In this document: positions 1 through 9,899 of the stretch, one piece after another | Layout: each line of letters opens with the position of its first letter | Numbering within the stretch: position 1 is the stretch's first letter | Origin: Ensifer adhaerens | GTDB taxonomy: Bacteria > Pseudomonadota > Alphaproteobacteria > Rhizobiales > Rhizobiaceae | Reading direction: 5' to 3' | NCBI RefSeq assembly: GCF_001270265.1 | Contig: NZ_LGAP01000024.1 | Location: forward strand, 1-64,000 | DNA length: 64,000 nucleotides | Made by a program: the position numbers and the translations under genes | The notes under the pieces: model-generated | Seen by the model: only the letters and a program-made list of their open reading frames with translations | Told to the model about the DNA's origin: nothing | Databases searched by the model: none

Positions 1-120
1 GGAACGGCGGGCGAGGACCCAAGCTCTCCCACGGGCTTGCTGTCCCAAAGGTGCTTCGGTCTTTCGCCCGCTACCGCATCGTCCATTACACCTGCGAATG
101 CGGTGATAGGGAAGTTACAA

Positions 121-147
121 AGGTGGCCGGCAGGCCGGATGAGGGGC
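121..147. repeat. Fragment of rhizobial inverted-repeat arm
   Basis: The stretch reads as a GC-rich arm (GGCCGGCAGGCCGGATGAGG and flanks) closely resembling the right arm of the perfect inverted repeat at 21612-21795. No matching left arm lies inside the window. The first 175 bases otherwise show no convincing gene; they are the region downstream of ccmG. Confidence 0.4.
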
Positions 148-175
148 GGGTTGCTGACAACAGCACGGAAGGCGC

Positions 176-784
176 TCAAGAACCGGCGGCAGCCTTCTCG
201 ATGGCCGGCATCAATCCATTCTTTACGCTGTCCTCGTCGAACGGTCCGACGCGTTTATAGAGGATCGTGCCGTCGGCACCGACGAGATAGGATTCAGGGA
301 TTCCGTAGACACCCCAATCGATCGCCGCCTTGCCGCGCGGATCGACACCGACGGCGGCAAAGGGATTGCCAAGCTCGCCCAAGAACCGGAGCGCGTTTTC
401 GTTCTGGTCCTTGTAGTTGATGCCGACGACGGTCAGCCGCTCGTCCTTCGACAGTTCGAGAATGAACGGATGCTCCTGCCGGCATGGCACGCACCAGGAG
501 GCCCAGACGTTGACCAGCGTCAGCTTGCCCTTGATGGCAGCGTCGGTCAGCGCCGGCATCGGTTGGCCGTTTCGGGTCGCGCCCTCAAGCGGCGGCATGT
601 CGAGCGTCGGCGCCTTGGTGCCGATCAGCGCCGAGGGGATTTCGCTGACATCCTTGCCGGAATTGAGCTGGCTCCAGAAGATGGCGGCCAGGGCCGCGAA
701 GATCGCGAGCGGCAGAAGGGCAAGACCGACGCGCAGCGCTCCCGGCTTGCGTTCCTCGCCACCGGGTGCGGGGGTGCTGGTCAT
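176..784 (-). CDS. ccmG: Cytochrome c maturation thioredoxin CcmG (CycY/DsbE)
   Basis: Membrane-anchored, periplasm-facing thioredoxin that keeps apocytochrome c cysteines reduced so that haem can be attached. The 202-residue protein has an N-terminal hydrophobic anchor (about 18-40) followed by a thioredoxin fold with the active site WCVPC at 97-101 and a conserved GIPESYLV segment carrying the cis-proline region. Length fits the DsbE/CcmG family. Its ATG overlaps the ccmD stop by 4 nt (ATGA), so it is translated with the ccm operon. The genes for haem ligation itself (ccmE/F/H) are not in this window, as expected where they form a separate cluster. Confidence 0.95.
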   Translation of the reverse strand: MTSTPAPGGEERKPGALRVGLALLPLAIFAALAAIFWSQLNSGKDVSEIPSALIGTKAPTLDMPPLEGATRNGQPMPALTDAAIKGKLTLVNVWASWCVPCRQEHPFILELSKDERLTVVGINYKDQNENALRFLGELGNPFAAVGVDPRGKAAIDWGVYGIPESYLVGADGTILYKRVGPFDEDSVKNGLMPAIEKAAAGS

Positions 785-957
785 CTGGGCTCTCCGGTTG
801 TTGCTTCCGCCGAGCGCCGGCGCACGCCCGACGCTTCGAGTTCGCGCAGCTCACGCTGGCGCGCCCGTCCGTCGGCGATCACCCAGAGACAGAGGCCGAC
901 GACAGTCAGCGTCGCGATCCCGTAACTGGCAAAAACATAGGCTGCATGGCTCATCAT
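781..957 (-). CDS. ccmD: Haem exporter subunit CcmD
   Basis: Small single-pass membrane protein that helps release holo-CcmE from the CcmABC complex. At 58 residues it has one transmembrane helix near the N terminus and a basic, Arg-rich cytoplasmic tail, which is the usual CcmD architecture. The start is one of two adjacent ATG codons (957 or 954), 4 nt after the ccmC stop; upstream in-frame codons would overlap ccmC. It overlaps ccmG by 4 nt. The call rests mainly on size, topology and position, because CcmD sequences are poorly conserved. Confidence 0.88.
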   Translation of the reverse strand: MMSHAAYVFASYGIATLTVVGLCLWVIADGRARQRELRELEASGVRRRSAEATTGEPR

Positions 958-961
958 GGCA

Positions 962-1723
962 TCAGGCCTCCCGACCGGCACTGCGGGCCGCCAGACGGCG
1001 AAGCGACGTCACGCGCCGGCGCCAGATCTCGTTGCGCATGGCGGCAATATGCAGCGTGAAGAACAGAAGCGTGAAGGCGATCGCCATGACGACGAGCGGC
1101 CGGAGGAATTCCGGGTCGATCGTCGGGCCGTCGAGCCTGAGCACACTGGCCGGCTGGTGCAGCGTGTTCCACCATTCGACCGAAAATTTTATGATCGGAA
1201 TGTTGACGAAGCCGACCAGCACCAACACGGCCGAGACGCGCGACGAACGCGCCGGGTCGTCCATGGCGCGGTTGAGCGCCATCAGCCCGAGATACATCAG
1301 AAACAGCACGAAGACCGATGTCAGCCGCGCGTCCCACACCCACCAGGCGCCCCACATCGGTTTGCCCCAGAGCGAGCCGGTGACGAGCGCCAGAAAGGTG
1401 AAACAGGCGCCGATCGGGGCGGCGGCCCGCGACGACACGTCGGCAAGCGGATGCCGCCAGACGAGCGTGCCAAGGGCTGCGAGCGCCATGACCGAGTAAC
1501 ACATCATCGACAGCCAGGCCGCCGGCACGTGCACATACATGATGCGCACCGTCTCGCCCTGCTGGTAATCGCCTTCCGTCGTGAACGACAGCCAGAGGCC
1601 GACGACGAAGAAAAGCGCCGTCAGCGCCGCAAACCACGGCAGGACGCGATCGGCCAGCGCCAGAAACCGCGTCGGGTTGGCGAGATCGCTGAATTTGCGG
1701 ATAGCCAGGCTGTTTTCGCTCAT
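962..1723 (-). CDS. ccmC: Haem exporter permease CcmC
   Basis: Integral membrane haem-handling protein that presents haem to CcmE in cytochrome c biogenesis. The 253-residue protein has six predicted membrane helices. The tryptophan-rich haem-binding loop WGAWWVWDARLTS sits at about residues 124-136, flanked by histidines in periplasmic loops (MYVHVPAAW and TLHQPASV). It is the first gene of a ccmC-ccmD-ccmG transcription unit and is separated from ccmB by 177 nt. That spacer holds an FNR/FixK-like box, so it probably has its own promoter. Confidence 0.96.
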   Translation of the reverse strand: MSENSLAIRKFSDLANPTRFLALADRVLPWFAALTALFFVVGLWLSFTTEGDYQQGETVRIMYVHVPAAWLSMMCYSVMALAALGTLVWRHPLADVSSRAAAPIGACFTFLALVTGSLWGKPMWGAWWVWDARLTSVFVLFLMYLGLMALNRAMDDPARSSRVSAVLVLVGFVNIPIIKFSVEWWNTLHQPASVLRLDGPTIDPEFLRPLVVMAIAFTLLFFTLHIAAMRNEIWRRRVTSLRRLAARSAGREA

Positions 1724-1758
1724 GATGGCTCTTTAACGCTTAAGGCCCTTTGCTGCAA

Positions 1759-1772
1759 TTGATCCCCGTCAA
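1759..1772 (-). promoter_or_regulatory. FNR/FixK-like box upstream of ccmC
   Basis: On the minus strand the site reads TTGACGGGGATCAA. It matches the FixK/FNR dyad TTGAT-N4-ATCAA except at one base, and it lies 36-49 bp upstream of the ccmC start codon. Rhizobial FixK proteins activate genes for microaerobic respiration, so oxygen control of cytochrome c maturation is plausible. The site is seen; its function is inferred. Confidence 0.5.
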
Positions 1773-1900
1773 TCACACGATCACGATGATTTTTGAGCAG
1801 AGCCAACCGAACAGTCACAAACGTGATCGATTTTAATAGGTTAGAGCGGGATATGGGCGGAAAACCGCAAACACTTTATCCTTATGCTGCTTGATCCGCG

Positions 1901-2560
1901 TCAGTCGGACGCATGACGAAGCGCCGCGGCGGCGGCAACAGGCCCGATGACGGCGAAAAACAGGGTGATCGCCATCAGGATCATCAAGGGCGGCAGAAAC
2001 GGAGCGGGATCCTCGATCGCCGCGTAAACGGCGCTGACGCCGAAGATCAGCACCGGAATGGCAAGCGGCAGCACCAGGATCGATACCAGCAGACCGCCGC
2101 GCGGCAACGACACCGCGACGGCAGCACCAACCGCACCGATCAAGGTGATTGCCGGCGTCCCGACAAGAAGCGTCAGCATGGTGGCGCCGATCGCAAGCTC
2201 GTCCATGTTCATGAACAGCCCGAGCAGAGGCGCGGCGATCACCAGCGGCAGGCCGGTGGCAGCCCAATGGGCGGCACATTTGACGAAAACGGTGACGAGC
2301 AGCGGCGTTTCCTGCATCAGCATCAGATCGAGCGATCCGTCTTCGCGCTCCGCCTGAAACAACCGGTCGAGGCCGAGCAGCGATGCGAGCAGGGCCCCGA
2401 TCCAAAGGATCGCCGGGCCGATCCGCGCGAGCAGGTTGAGGTCAGGGCCGACCCCGAAGGGAATGACGGCAACGACCGTCATGAAGAACAAGACGCCGAT
2501 CATCGCGCCACCGCCGGCGCGGATGGAAAGCTTCAGGTCGCGGAAGAAGAGCGCGATCAC
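1901..2560 (-). CDS. ccmB: Haem exporter permease CcmB
   Basis: Membrane subunit of the CcmAB ABC complex, which powers release of haem-loaded CcmE during cytochrome c maturation. The 219-residue protein begins MIALFFRDLKLSIRAGGG, has six hydrophobic segments, and carries the family motif around FQAEREDGSLDLMLMQETPL. Length matches the family. It follows ccmA at a 39-nt distance on the same strand, and the two presumably form one transcript. Confidence 0.95.
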   Translation of the reverse strand: MIALFFRDLKLSIRAGGGAMIGVLFFMTVVAVIPFGVGPDLNLLARIGPAILWIGALLASLLGLDRLFQAEREDGSLDLMLMQETPLLVTVFVKCAAHWAATGLPLVIAAPLLGLFMNMDELAIGATMLTLLVGTPAITLIGAVGAAVAVSLPRGGLLVSILVLPLAIPVLIFGVSAVYAAIEDPAPFLPPLMILMAITLFFAVIGPVAAAAALRHASD

Positions 2561-2599
2561 TTGCGGCGTCCCTTCATCTCTTTGCCACCGGTCGCCTTG

Positions 2600-3250
2600 T
2601 CACGCGTCATGCCACATGCCTCCGCCGACGCCGGCAAAACCGGTCATCCGCAATTCCCTCGTGCGCTCGAGCCCGAGCGGCTGGTGCGTCGCCGCGACGA
2701 CGATGCCGCCGCGATCGAGATGCGCATTGACCAATCCGGCAAACAGCTTGTCGGCGCCGGCGTCGAGCGCGGCCGTCGGCTCGTCGAGGATCCAGATCGG
2801 ACGGTAGGCGACAAGCAGCTTGGCCATCGCCATGCGGCGCTGCTGGCCGGCCGACAGATAGCCGAAAGGCAGGTGCGCGATGCCGGGAAGGCCGACGGCC
2901 TCGACGGCTTCGGCAAGGCCCTTGCCCGCGCCGCCCTGCGAATCACCCATGAAATCCTTCCAGAAGGAAAGATTTTCCGCGACGGTCAGCTCGCGCTTCA
3001 TCGCGTTCCGATGGCCGAGATAATGGCTGATCTCCGATGGATGGCGCATTTCGGGAGGGCCATTCTCAAGTTTGAGACTCCCGGATTCTGCGATGAGAAG
3101 ACCGGCCAGAACACGCAGCAAAGTCGACTTTCCCGAGCCGTTCGGACCCGTGACCACAAGGGCTTCTCCGGCACTAAGAGCAAAGGAAATATCGTTAAAA
3201 ATCAGATCCTCGCCTCGCCTCGCACTCAGACCTTCAGCCAGCAGGCGCAT
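2600..3250 (-). CDS. ccmA: Haem exporter ATPase CcmA
   Basis: ABC ATPase that partners CcmB in cytochrome c maturation. The 216 residues contain Walker A GPNGSGKST (35-43), the signature LSAGQ (132-136) and Walker B IWILDEP (152-158), with the D-loop ALDAGAD after it. It is first in the ccmA-ccmB unit and diverges from acnA across a 270-nt spacer. The order ccmA-ccmB-ccmC-ccmD-ccmG is the classic alphaproteobacterial one. Confidence 0.95.
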   Translation of the reverse strand: MRLLAEGLSARRGEDLIFNDISFALSAGEALVVTGPNGSGKSTLLRVLAGLLIAESGSLKLENGPPEMRHPSEISHYLGHRNAMKRELTVAENLSFWKDFMGDSQGGAGKGLAEAVEAVGLPGIAHLPFGYLSAGQQRRMAMAKLLVAYRPIWILDEPTAALDAGADKLFAGLVNAHLDRGGIVVAATHQPLGLERTRELRMTGFAGVGGGMWHDA

Positions 3251-3520
3251 GAATTTTCAGCTTCCCTTTACGCTCTTTGCCGCAGGGCAAAAAAAAGTCC
3301 CGATTGGACCTTGGTTGGTCTGGCACGATTTGGAGAAATTATCTATAAGGCGGCCAACACGCCAGCGGTCGGCGTGAATTTCATCCTAGCGCCGAACATG
3401 GAATGAATTTCCACGTACGGACAGCGGAAATGGCCGCACCCGCATCCCAATTCGCGCTTCATTGCGCTCGGGCGTTCGTACGTCAGTTTTTGGCGATCAG
3501 ACGGAACGGGGTATTATCCA
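3251..3520. promoter_or_regulatory. Divergent promoter region ccmA / acnA
   Basis: This 270-nt spacer separates two divergent genes and must carry both promoters. It is locally AT-rich with an A-tract near 3290. A candidate rhizobial -10 box CTATAA lies at 3343-3348 toward acnA, but its -35 region is weak. I find no convincing operator. Confidence 0.35.
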
Positions 3521-6211
<2,691 letters not shown>

Positions 6212-6235
6212 TCGTTCTGGTTGTCTGAACCATTG

Positions 6236-6270
6236 AAGGGCCGGGATACCGCAAGGTGTCCCGGCCCTTT
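6236..6270 (+). terminator. Rho-independent terminator after acnA
   Basis: A 15-bp stem (AAGGGCCGGGATACC, loop GCAA, then its complement with one wobble pair) ends in TTT. It starts 25 nt after the acnA stop codon. Confidence 0.85.
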
Positions 6271-6394
6271 CACGATCCGTATAGGTTGCTCGCCCGGATC
6301 CTCACTCCAACGTGACTTCCCGTTGAAGCATCGGCGTCGTATGTAATGGACTTCCCCGTGAAGGTGGCCTGTCGGCCGGCAATGAAGTGACGCC

Positions 6395-7168
6395 ATGACA
6401 TTCGCAGACAGATATTTTCTCCGCCCTGTTGCAATGGCTTTCGGGCTTTTTGCCGCAGCGTCGGTTCCGGCGATGGCTGAGGACGGGAAGGTTATCAAGG
6501 GCGTCGTCGAACTCTTCACCAGCCAGGGCTGTTCCTCCTGCCCACCGGCCGATGCCGCACTGAAGAAGCTGGTGGATGATGGCGACGTGGTGGCGCTGTC
6601 CTATCATGTCGATTATTGGAATTATCTCGGCTGGAAGGACACACTCGCCTCAAGCGAGAACACCGACCGGCAATATGCCTATGCGCGGATGCTCGGTCGC
6701 AGCGGCGTTTATACGCCGCAGGCGATCCTCAACGGCCGCGATCATGTCAACGGCGCCAATCTGCAGGCGATCAAATCCCGGCTCGACATCATGAAGGCCG
6801 CCGGCAAGGGGCTTGCCGTTCCGGTCGAGGCGAAGATCAACGGCGACGAGATCTCGATCAAGGTCGGCGCGGGTGACGGCAAGGCCAACGTCGTCGTCGT
6901 CTATTTCGACCGGGCGAAGGTGGTCGACGTCCAGAAGGGCGAAAACAGCGGTAAGAAAATTTCCTATTGGCACGCCGTGCGCGACATCCAGACCATCGGT
7001 ATGTGGGATGGCAAGCCCGCGACCTTCACCCTTCCTGCGACGGTGCTGACGGAGCAGCGTGGCAAAAGCGGCTGCGCGGTGCTATTGCAGTCGATGAAGG
7101 ATGCCGAAACCCCGGGCGCGATCATCGGCGCCACGGCCGTGCTCGCCGGCCCGCAGGGCAAACTGTGA
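6395..7168 (+). CDS. DUF1223 secreted thioredoxin-like protein
   Basis: Exported protein of 257 residues with an N-terminal signal peptide (hydrophobic 10-26, cleavage near AMA-ED). A thioredoxin-like beta strand follows with a redox motif FTSQGCSSCP (C46, C49). The HVDYWNYLGWKD segment and the RSGVYTPQAILNG segment are hallmarks of DUF1223. Function is unestablished; a periplasmic redox role is inferred from the CxxC motif. It stands alone between the acnA terminator and a decayed RIME repeat. Confidence 0.88.
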   Translation: MTFADRYFLRPVAMAFGLFAAASVPAMAEDGKVIKGVVELFTSQGCSSCPPADAALKKLVDDGDVVALSYHVDYWNYLGWKDTLASSENTDRQYAYARMLGRSGVYTPQAILNGRDHVNGANLQAIKSRLDIMKAAGKGLAVPVEAKINGDEISIKVGAGDGKANVVVVYFDRAKVVDVQKGENSGKKISYWHAVRDIQTIGMWDGKPATFTLPATVLTEQRGKSGCAVLLQSMKDAETPGAIIGATAVLAGPQGKL

Positions 7169-7172
7169 GCGG

Positions 7173-7265
7173 CTGCAGAATTCCTTAGATCGGCATCGTT
7201 TTGAGGAGACACACGCAGCAGGTTTGAAGTGCCACAGCGTCCTCAGCACGTCACATGCGGCGCGC
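7173..7265 (-). repeat. Degenerate RIME1-like element
   Basis: The sequence aligns with the intact copy at 19776-19879 through both of its palindromes (CTGCAGAATTCCTTAGATCG at one end, CACAGCGTCCTCAGCACGTC toward the other), but many positions have drifted. It sits immediately after the DUF1223 stop codon. The rest of the spacer to 7583 (about 320 nt) shows no gene; only an imperfect GGTTCGGCCCGG / CCGGACCGAACC dyad is visible at about 7280-7345. Confidence 0.6.
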
Positions 7266-7583
7266 GAGGCGGTAAGGGGTGGTTCGGCCCGGCAGCATCG
7301 AGGGGCTGGGGCTGAGGGTTCGAAGTTACCGGACCGAACCGGCCATGACTGCGTTCGTTGAAGGTCACGCAGCATGACGATCTGATCGGACATACGGTGG
7401 CAACGACTCTGTCCGTCAGCGCTCGCGAGTTTTGCGGTGAATTGGGGCGGCGATTTGACTGAAATGGGGCAGAGGCAAGAAATGCCGTCTGCACCCAACG
7501 GCTTCCGGCTGGTTCCGGCTTGCTTTTCGGCTCGTGTCAGGCAAACTGTTATCGTTCTGTCACAACAGAAGGCCGGATTGCCG

Positions 7584-7988
7584 ATGACCGATGAGCCGGA
7601 TTTGCCGCGAGGCGAGGCGCGACATCAGCGCCCGACCACTTCCGAAGTGGTCGTCGATCTTCACGAATACAAGAACGCCCGGAATTCCCCCCCCATCACC
7701 TTTCACCGTCGCGAACTCGACCAGATCCTGTGGATCTACGGCCGCATGGTCGGCGAAGGCGAATGGCGAGACTACGCCATCGACCACCTGAAGGACCGGG
7801 CCGTCTTCTCCGTTTTCAAGCGATCGGGCGAGATGCCACTCTACCGCATCGAGAAAAACCCGAAACTGGCGGCCAAGCAGGGCGCCTACAGCGTGCTCAA
7901 CATTCACGGCACGATCCTGAAACGCGGACACGAGCTCGGGCACGTGCTGAAGGTCTTCGACAAGGCGCTCAAGCTGGTCGAAACCTGA
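7584..7988 (+). CDS. DUF2794 domain protein
   Basis: Cytoplasmic protein of 134 residues with the DUF2794 signature VVDLHEYKNAR followed by ITFHRRELDQIL and WIYGRMVGEGEWRDYAID. The family is nearly confined to Alphaproteobacteria and has no assigned function. I chose the ATG at 7584, preceded by AGAAGG, over an in-frame ATG far upstream, because the extra 49 residues are unlike family members. It has no operon partner here. Confidence 0.85.
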   Translation: MTDEPDLPRGEARHQRPTTSEVVVDLHEYKNARNSPPITFHRRELDQILWIYGRMVGEGEWRDYAIDHLKDRAVFSVFKRSGEMPLYRIEKNPKLAAKQGAYSVLNIHGTILKRGHELGHVLKVFDKALKLVET

Positions 7989-8047
7989 GAGCCGGTTCGA
8001 GGTCGATCGGAGGTCCTATCCCGGGCTCGCGGGCCGGGTGGCTGCGC

Positions 8048-8253
8048 TAGAGCAATTCCAGGAAAAGTGTGAAACGGTCTTCCGCCCGGAATTGCGTAGT
8101 TTCAAAGAGTTAGATCATTTCACTGTTTCAATGAAACAATGAAATGATCTAGCGCGTCTCTTCCTTCGAAGGTGTCACGGAAACGCTCTAGCTCCTTGTT
8201 TTTACGCATTTCCTGACGGAAAACCGCTTCGCACTTTTCCTGGAAATGCTCTA
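8048..8253. repeat. Rhizobial mosaic repeat with nested palindrome
   Basis: The outer arms are inverted copies of a common rhizobial element: TAGAGCAATTCCAGGAAAAG at the left, and its near complement CTTTTCCTGGAAATGCTCTA at the right. They enclose a second palindrome at 8111-8151 (TAGATCATTTCACTGTTTCA and its complement, one mismatch). A further arm, AAACGCTCTA, ends at 8190. It fills most of the spacer between the DUF2794 gene and a convergent acetyltransferase. Confidence 0.7.
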
Positions 8254-8263
8254 AGCCCCGTCC

Positions 8264-8821
8264 TCAGGCTTGATAAAGCGTATCCGGGTAAACGCCCTCG
8301 GGCGGATCGCTCTTCACTCCATCGCCCAGCGCAAGCTGCATGATCGCGGTATCGAGCCACCGTCCATGCTTGAAGCCTGTCGCCTTCATCAGCCCCTGGT
8401 GTACGAAGCCGACCGAGCGATGGACCGCGATCGATGCCGGGTGGGCACCACCGATGACCGCCACCATTTGGCGAAACCCAAGCGCGGTGCAGCGCTCGAC
8501 CAGTTCGACCAGCAACATCCTTCCTGCCCCCCTCCCGCGCGCCGATGGCGCGAGGTAGATCGAATCCTCGACCAGGAAGCGGTAGGCCGTGCGCGTGCGA
8601 AAGGCGGAGGCATAGGCGTAGCCGACGATCGTGCCCGCCTCGTCGATGGCGACGATGTAGGGATAACCATGGCCAATGATGGTGGAGAAGCGTGTTGCCA
8701 TCTCCGCCTCCGACGGAGGCACGATCTCGTAGGTCGCGACGCCGTTCAGAACGGATTCGCGGTAGATTTCGGCGATGGCGGGCAGATCGGAGACGGTGGT
8801 GTCGCGCAAGGTCAGGGACAT
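8264..8821 (-). CDS. GNAT N-acetyltransferase (phosphinothricin acetyltransferase-like)
   Basis: Acetyl-CoA-dependent N-acetyltransferase of 185 residues in the Pat/YncA subgroup. Visible motifs are LRDTTVSDLPAIAEIYRESV at the N terminus, ATYEIVPPS, the YLAPSARGRGAGRMLL acetyl-CoA binding loop and the VHRSVGFVHQG segment near the C terminus. The substrate could be a methionine analogue or a phosphinothricin-like compound, which cannot be told from sequence. A longer start at 8851 is possible; 8821 matches family N termini better. Neither has a strong ribosome site. Confidence 0.85.
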   Translation of the reverse strand: MSLTLRDTTVSDLPAIAEIYRESVLNGVATYEIVPPSEAEMATRFSTIIGHGYPYIVAIDEAGTIVGYAYASAFRTRTAYRFLVEDSIYLAPSARGRGAGRMLLVELVERCTALGFRQMVAVIGGAHPASIAVHRSVGFVHQGLMKATGFKHGRWLDTAIMQLALGDGVKSDPPEGVYPDTLYQA

Positions 8822-8900
8822 GGACGGATCTTGACGGTTGGATTTTTCCATTCAGTCACATGGATCGCACCCGTGGATCAAGCTCTTTTCCGGGCAACAA

Positions 8901-8924
8901 AAAAGGCGGCCGAAGCCGCCTTTT
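8901..8924 (-). terminator. Hairpin terminator after the Bax-inhibitor-1 gene
   Basis: A perfect AAAAGGCGGC / GCCGCCTTTT stem with loop CGAA lies 19 nt beyond the stop of the gene at 8943. It has T-tracts on both sides, so it could act in both directions. Confidence 0.85.
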
Positions 8925-8942
8925 CCGTCAATCTCTTCAGGC

Positions 8943-9680
8943 TTAGTTGTTCCGGTTGCCCAGGAACTGCAGCATGAACATGAACAGGTTGATGAAGTCG
9001 AGGTAGAGCGTCAGGGCACCCATGATCGCCTTGCGGCCGGCCACGGTGCTGTCATCGGCATCGTAGTACATTTCCTTGATCTTCTGCGTGTCGTAGGCGG
9101 TAAGGCCTGCGAAGATCAGCACGCCGATCACCGAGATCGCGAAGCCGAGCGCCGAAGAGGCGAGGAAGATGTTGACGATCGACGCGATGATGACGCCGAA
9201 CAGACCCATGATCAGGAACGAGCCCATGCCGGACAGGTCCTTCTTCGTCGTGTAGCCGTAGAGCGACAGCGCGCCGAACGAGGCGGCAGTGACGAAGAAC
9301 GTCTGCACGATGCTCTGGCCGGTGAAGACCAGGAAGATCGACGACAGCGAAACGCCCATCAGCGCCGCATAGACCCAGAACGTCATCTGCGCAGCAGAAA
9401 CGCTCATGCTATTGATGCGGAAGCTCATGAAGAACACGAGACCCAGCGGAGCGAGCATGACGACCCATTTCAGGGGCGACCCATAGAGAAGTTGGGCGAA
9501 TGCCGGATTGGAGACGGCAAGCGCGAATGTTCCGTAAGCTGCCACGCCGGTAATCGCCAGGCCGAGGGCCATCAGGTTGTAGACCTTCAGCATATACGCG
9601 CGAAGGCCTTCATCGATCACGGCACCCGCCTGAGCGCCGGCGGGCGACATTCGGGTTTGGTAGTTTCTCAGATCAGCCAT
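8943..9680 (-). CDS. Bax inhibitor-1/YccA family membrane protein
   Basis: Integral membrane protein of 245 residues with seven hydrophobic segments and the family pattern AYDTQKIKEMYYD in the C-terminal part, ending in a short hydrophilic tail. Members of this family (YccA, YetJ) act as FtsH modulators or pH-gated calcium leak channels; which applies here is unknown. The start is ATG preceded by GAGGAAAC. It is monocistronic with a strong terminator. Confidence 0.93.
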   Translation of the reverse strand: MADLRNYQTRMSPAGAQAGAVIDEGLRAYMLKVYNLMALGLAITGVAAYGTFALAVSNPAFAQLLYGSPLKWVVMLAPLGLVFFMSFRINSMSVSAAQMTFWVYAALMGVSLSSIFLVFTGQSIVQTFFVTAASFGALSLYGYTTKKDLSGMGSFLIMGLFGVIIASIVNIFLASSALGFAISVIGVLIFAGLTAYDTQKIKEMYYDADDSTVAGRKAIMGALTLYLDFINLFMFMLQFLGNRNN

Positions 9681-9784
9681 TGTTTCCTCATTAAGCCCCG
9701 GTTGAACTTACGGTGTCGGGCGGATGACCTGACCAATCGGCCATCATCCCATGCCCAGGCGCCGCTGCGGGGCTCCAGCATGCC

Positions 9785-9793
9785 TGTGGATAA
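9785..9793 (-). other. Perfect DnaA-box nonamer
   Basis: The minus strand reads TTATCCACA, the consensus DnaA box, inside the 219-nt spacer between the Bax-inhibitor-1 gene and the ABC permease gene. It is a single box with no neighbours, so it is not evidence of an origin. Confidence 0.3.
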
Positions 9794-9800
9794 ATATGAT

Positions 9801-9832
9801 GCCGAAAGCCCTTGCGTACAAGACCTTTCGGC
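9801..9832. repeat. Hairpin downstream of the YbbP-type gene
   Basis: An 8-bp perfect stem GCCGAAAG / CTTTCGGC with a 16-nt loop lies 68 nt beyond the end of the permease gene at 9900. There is no T-tract, so intrinsic termination is doubtful. Confidence 0.35.
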
Positions 9833-9899
9833 GCCTGTTTCGGCACAGCCTGAGCGTTTATGGCCTTGTATGACAGAGATTTACGGTTAACTCGTCCAC

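Noticed and set aside
1-175. Possible gene fragment at the left edge
   Set aside because: Open frames here run into ccmG antisense or are very short, and none shows a recognisable domain.
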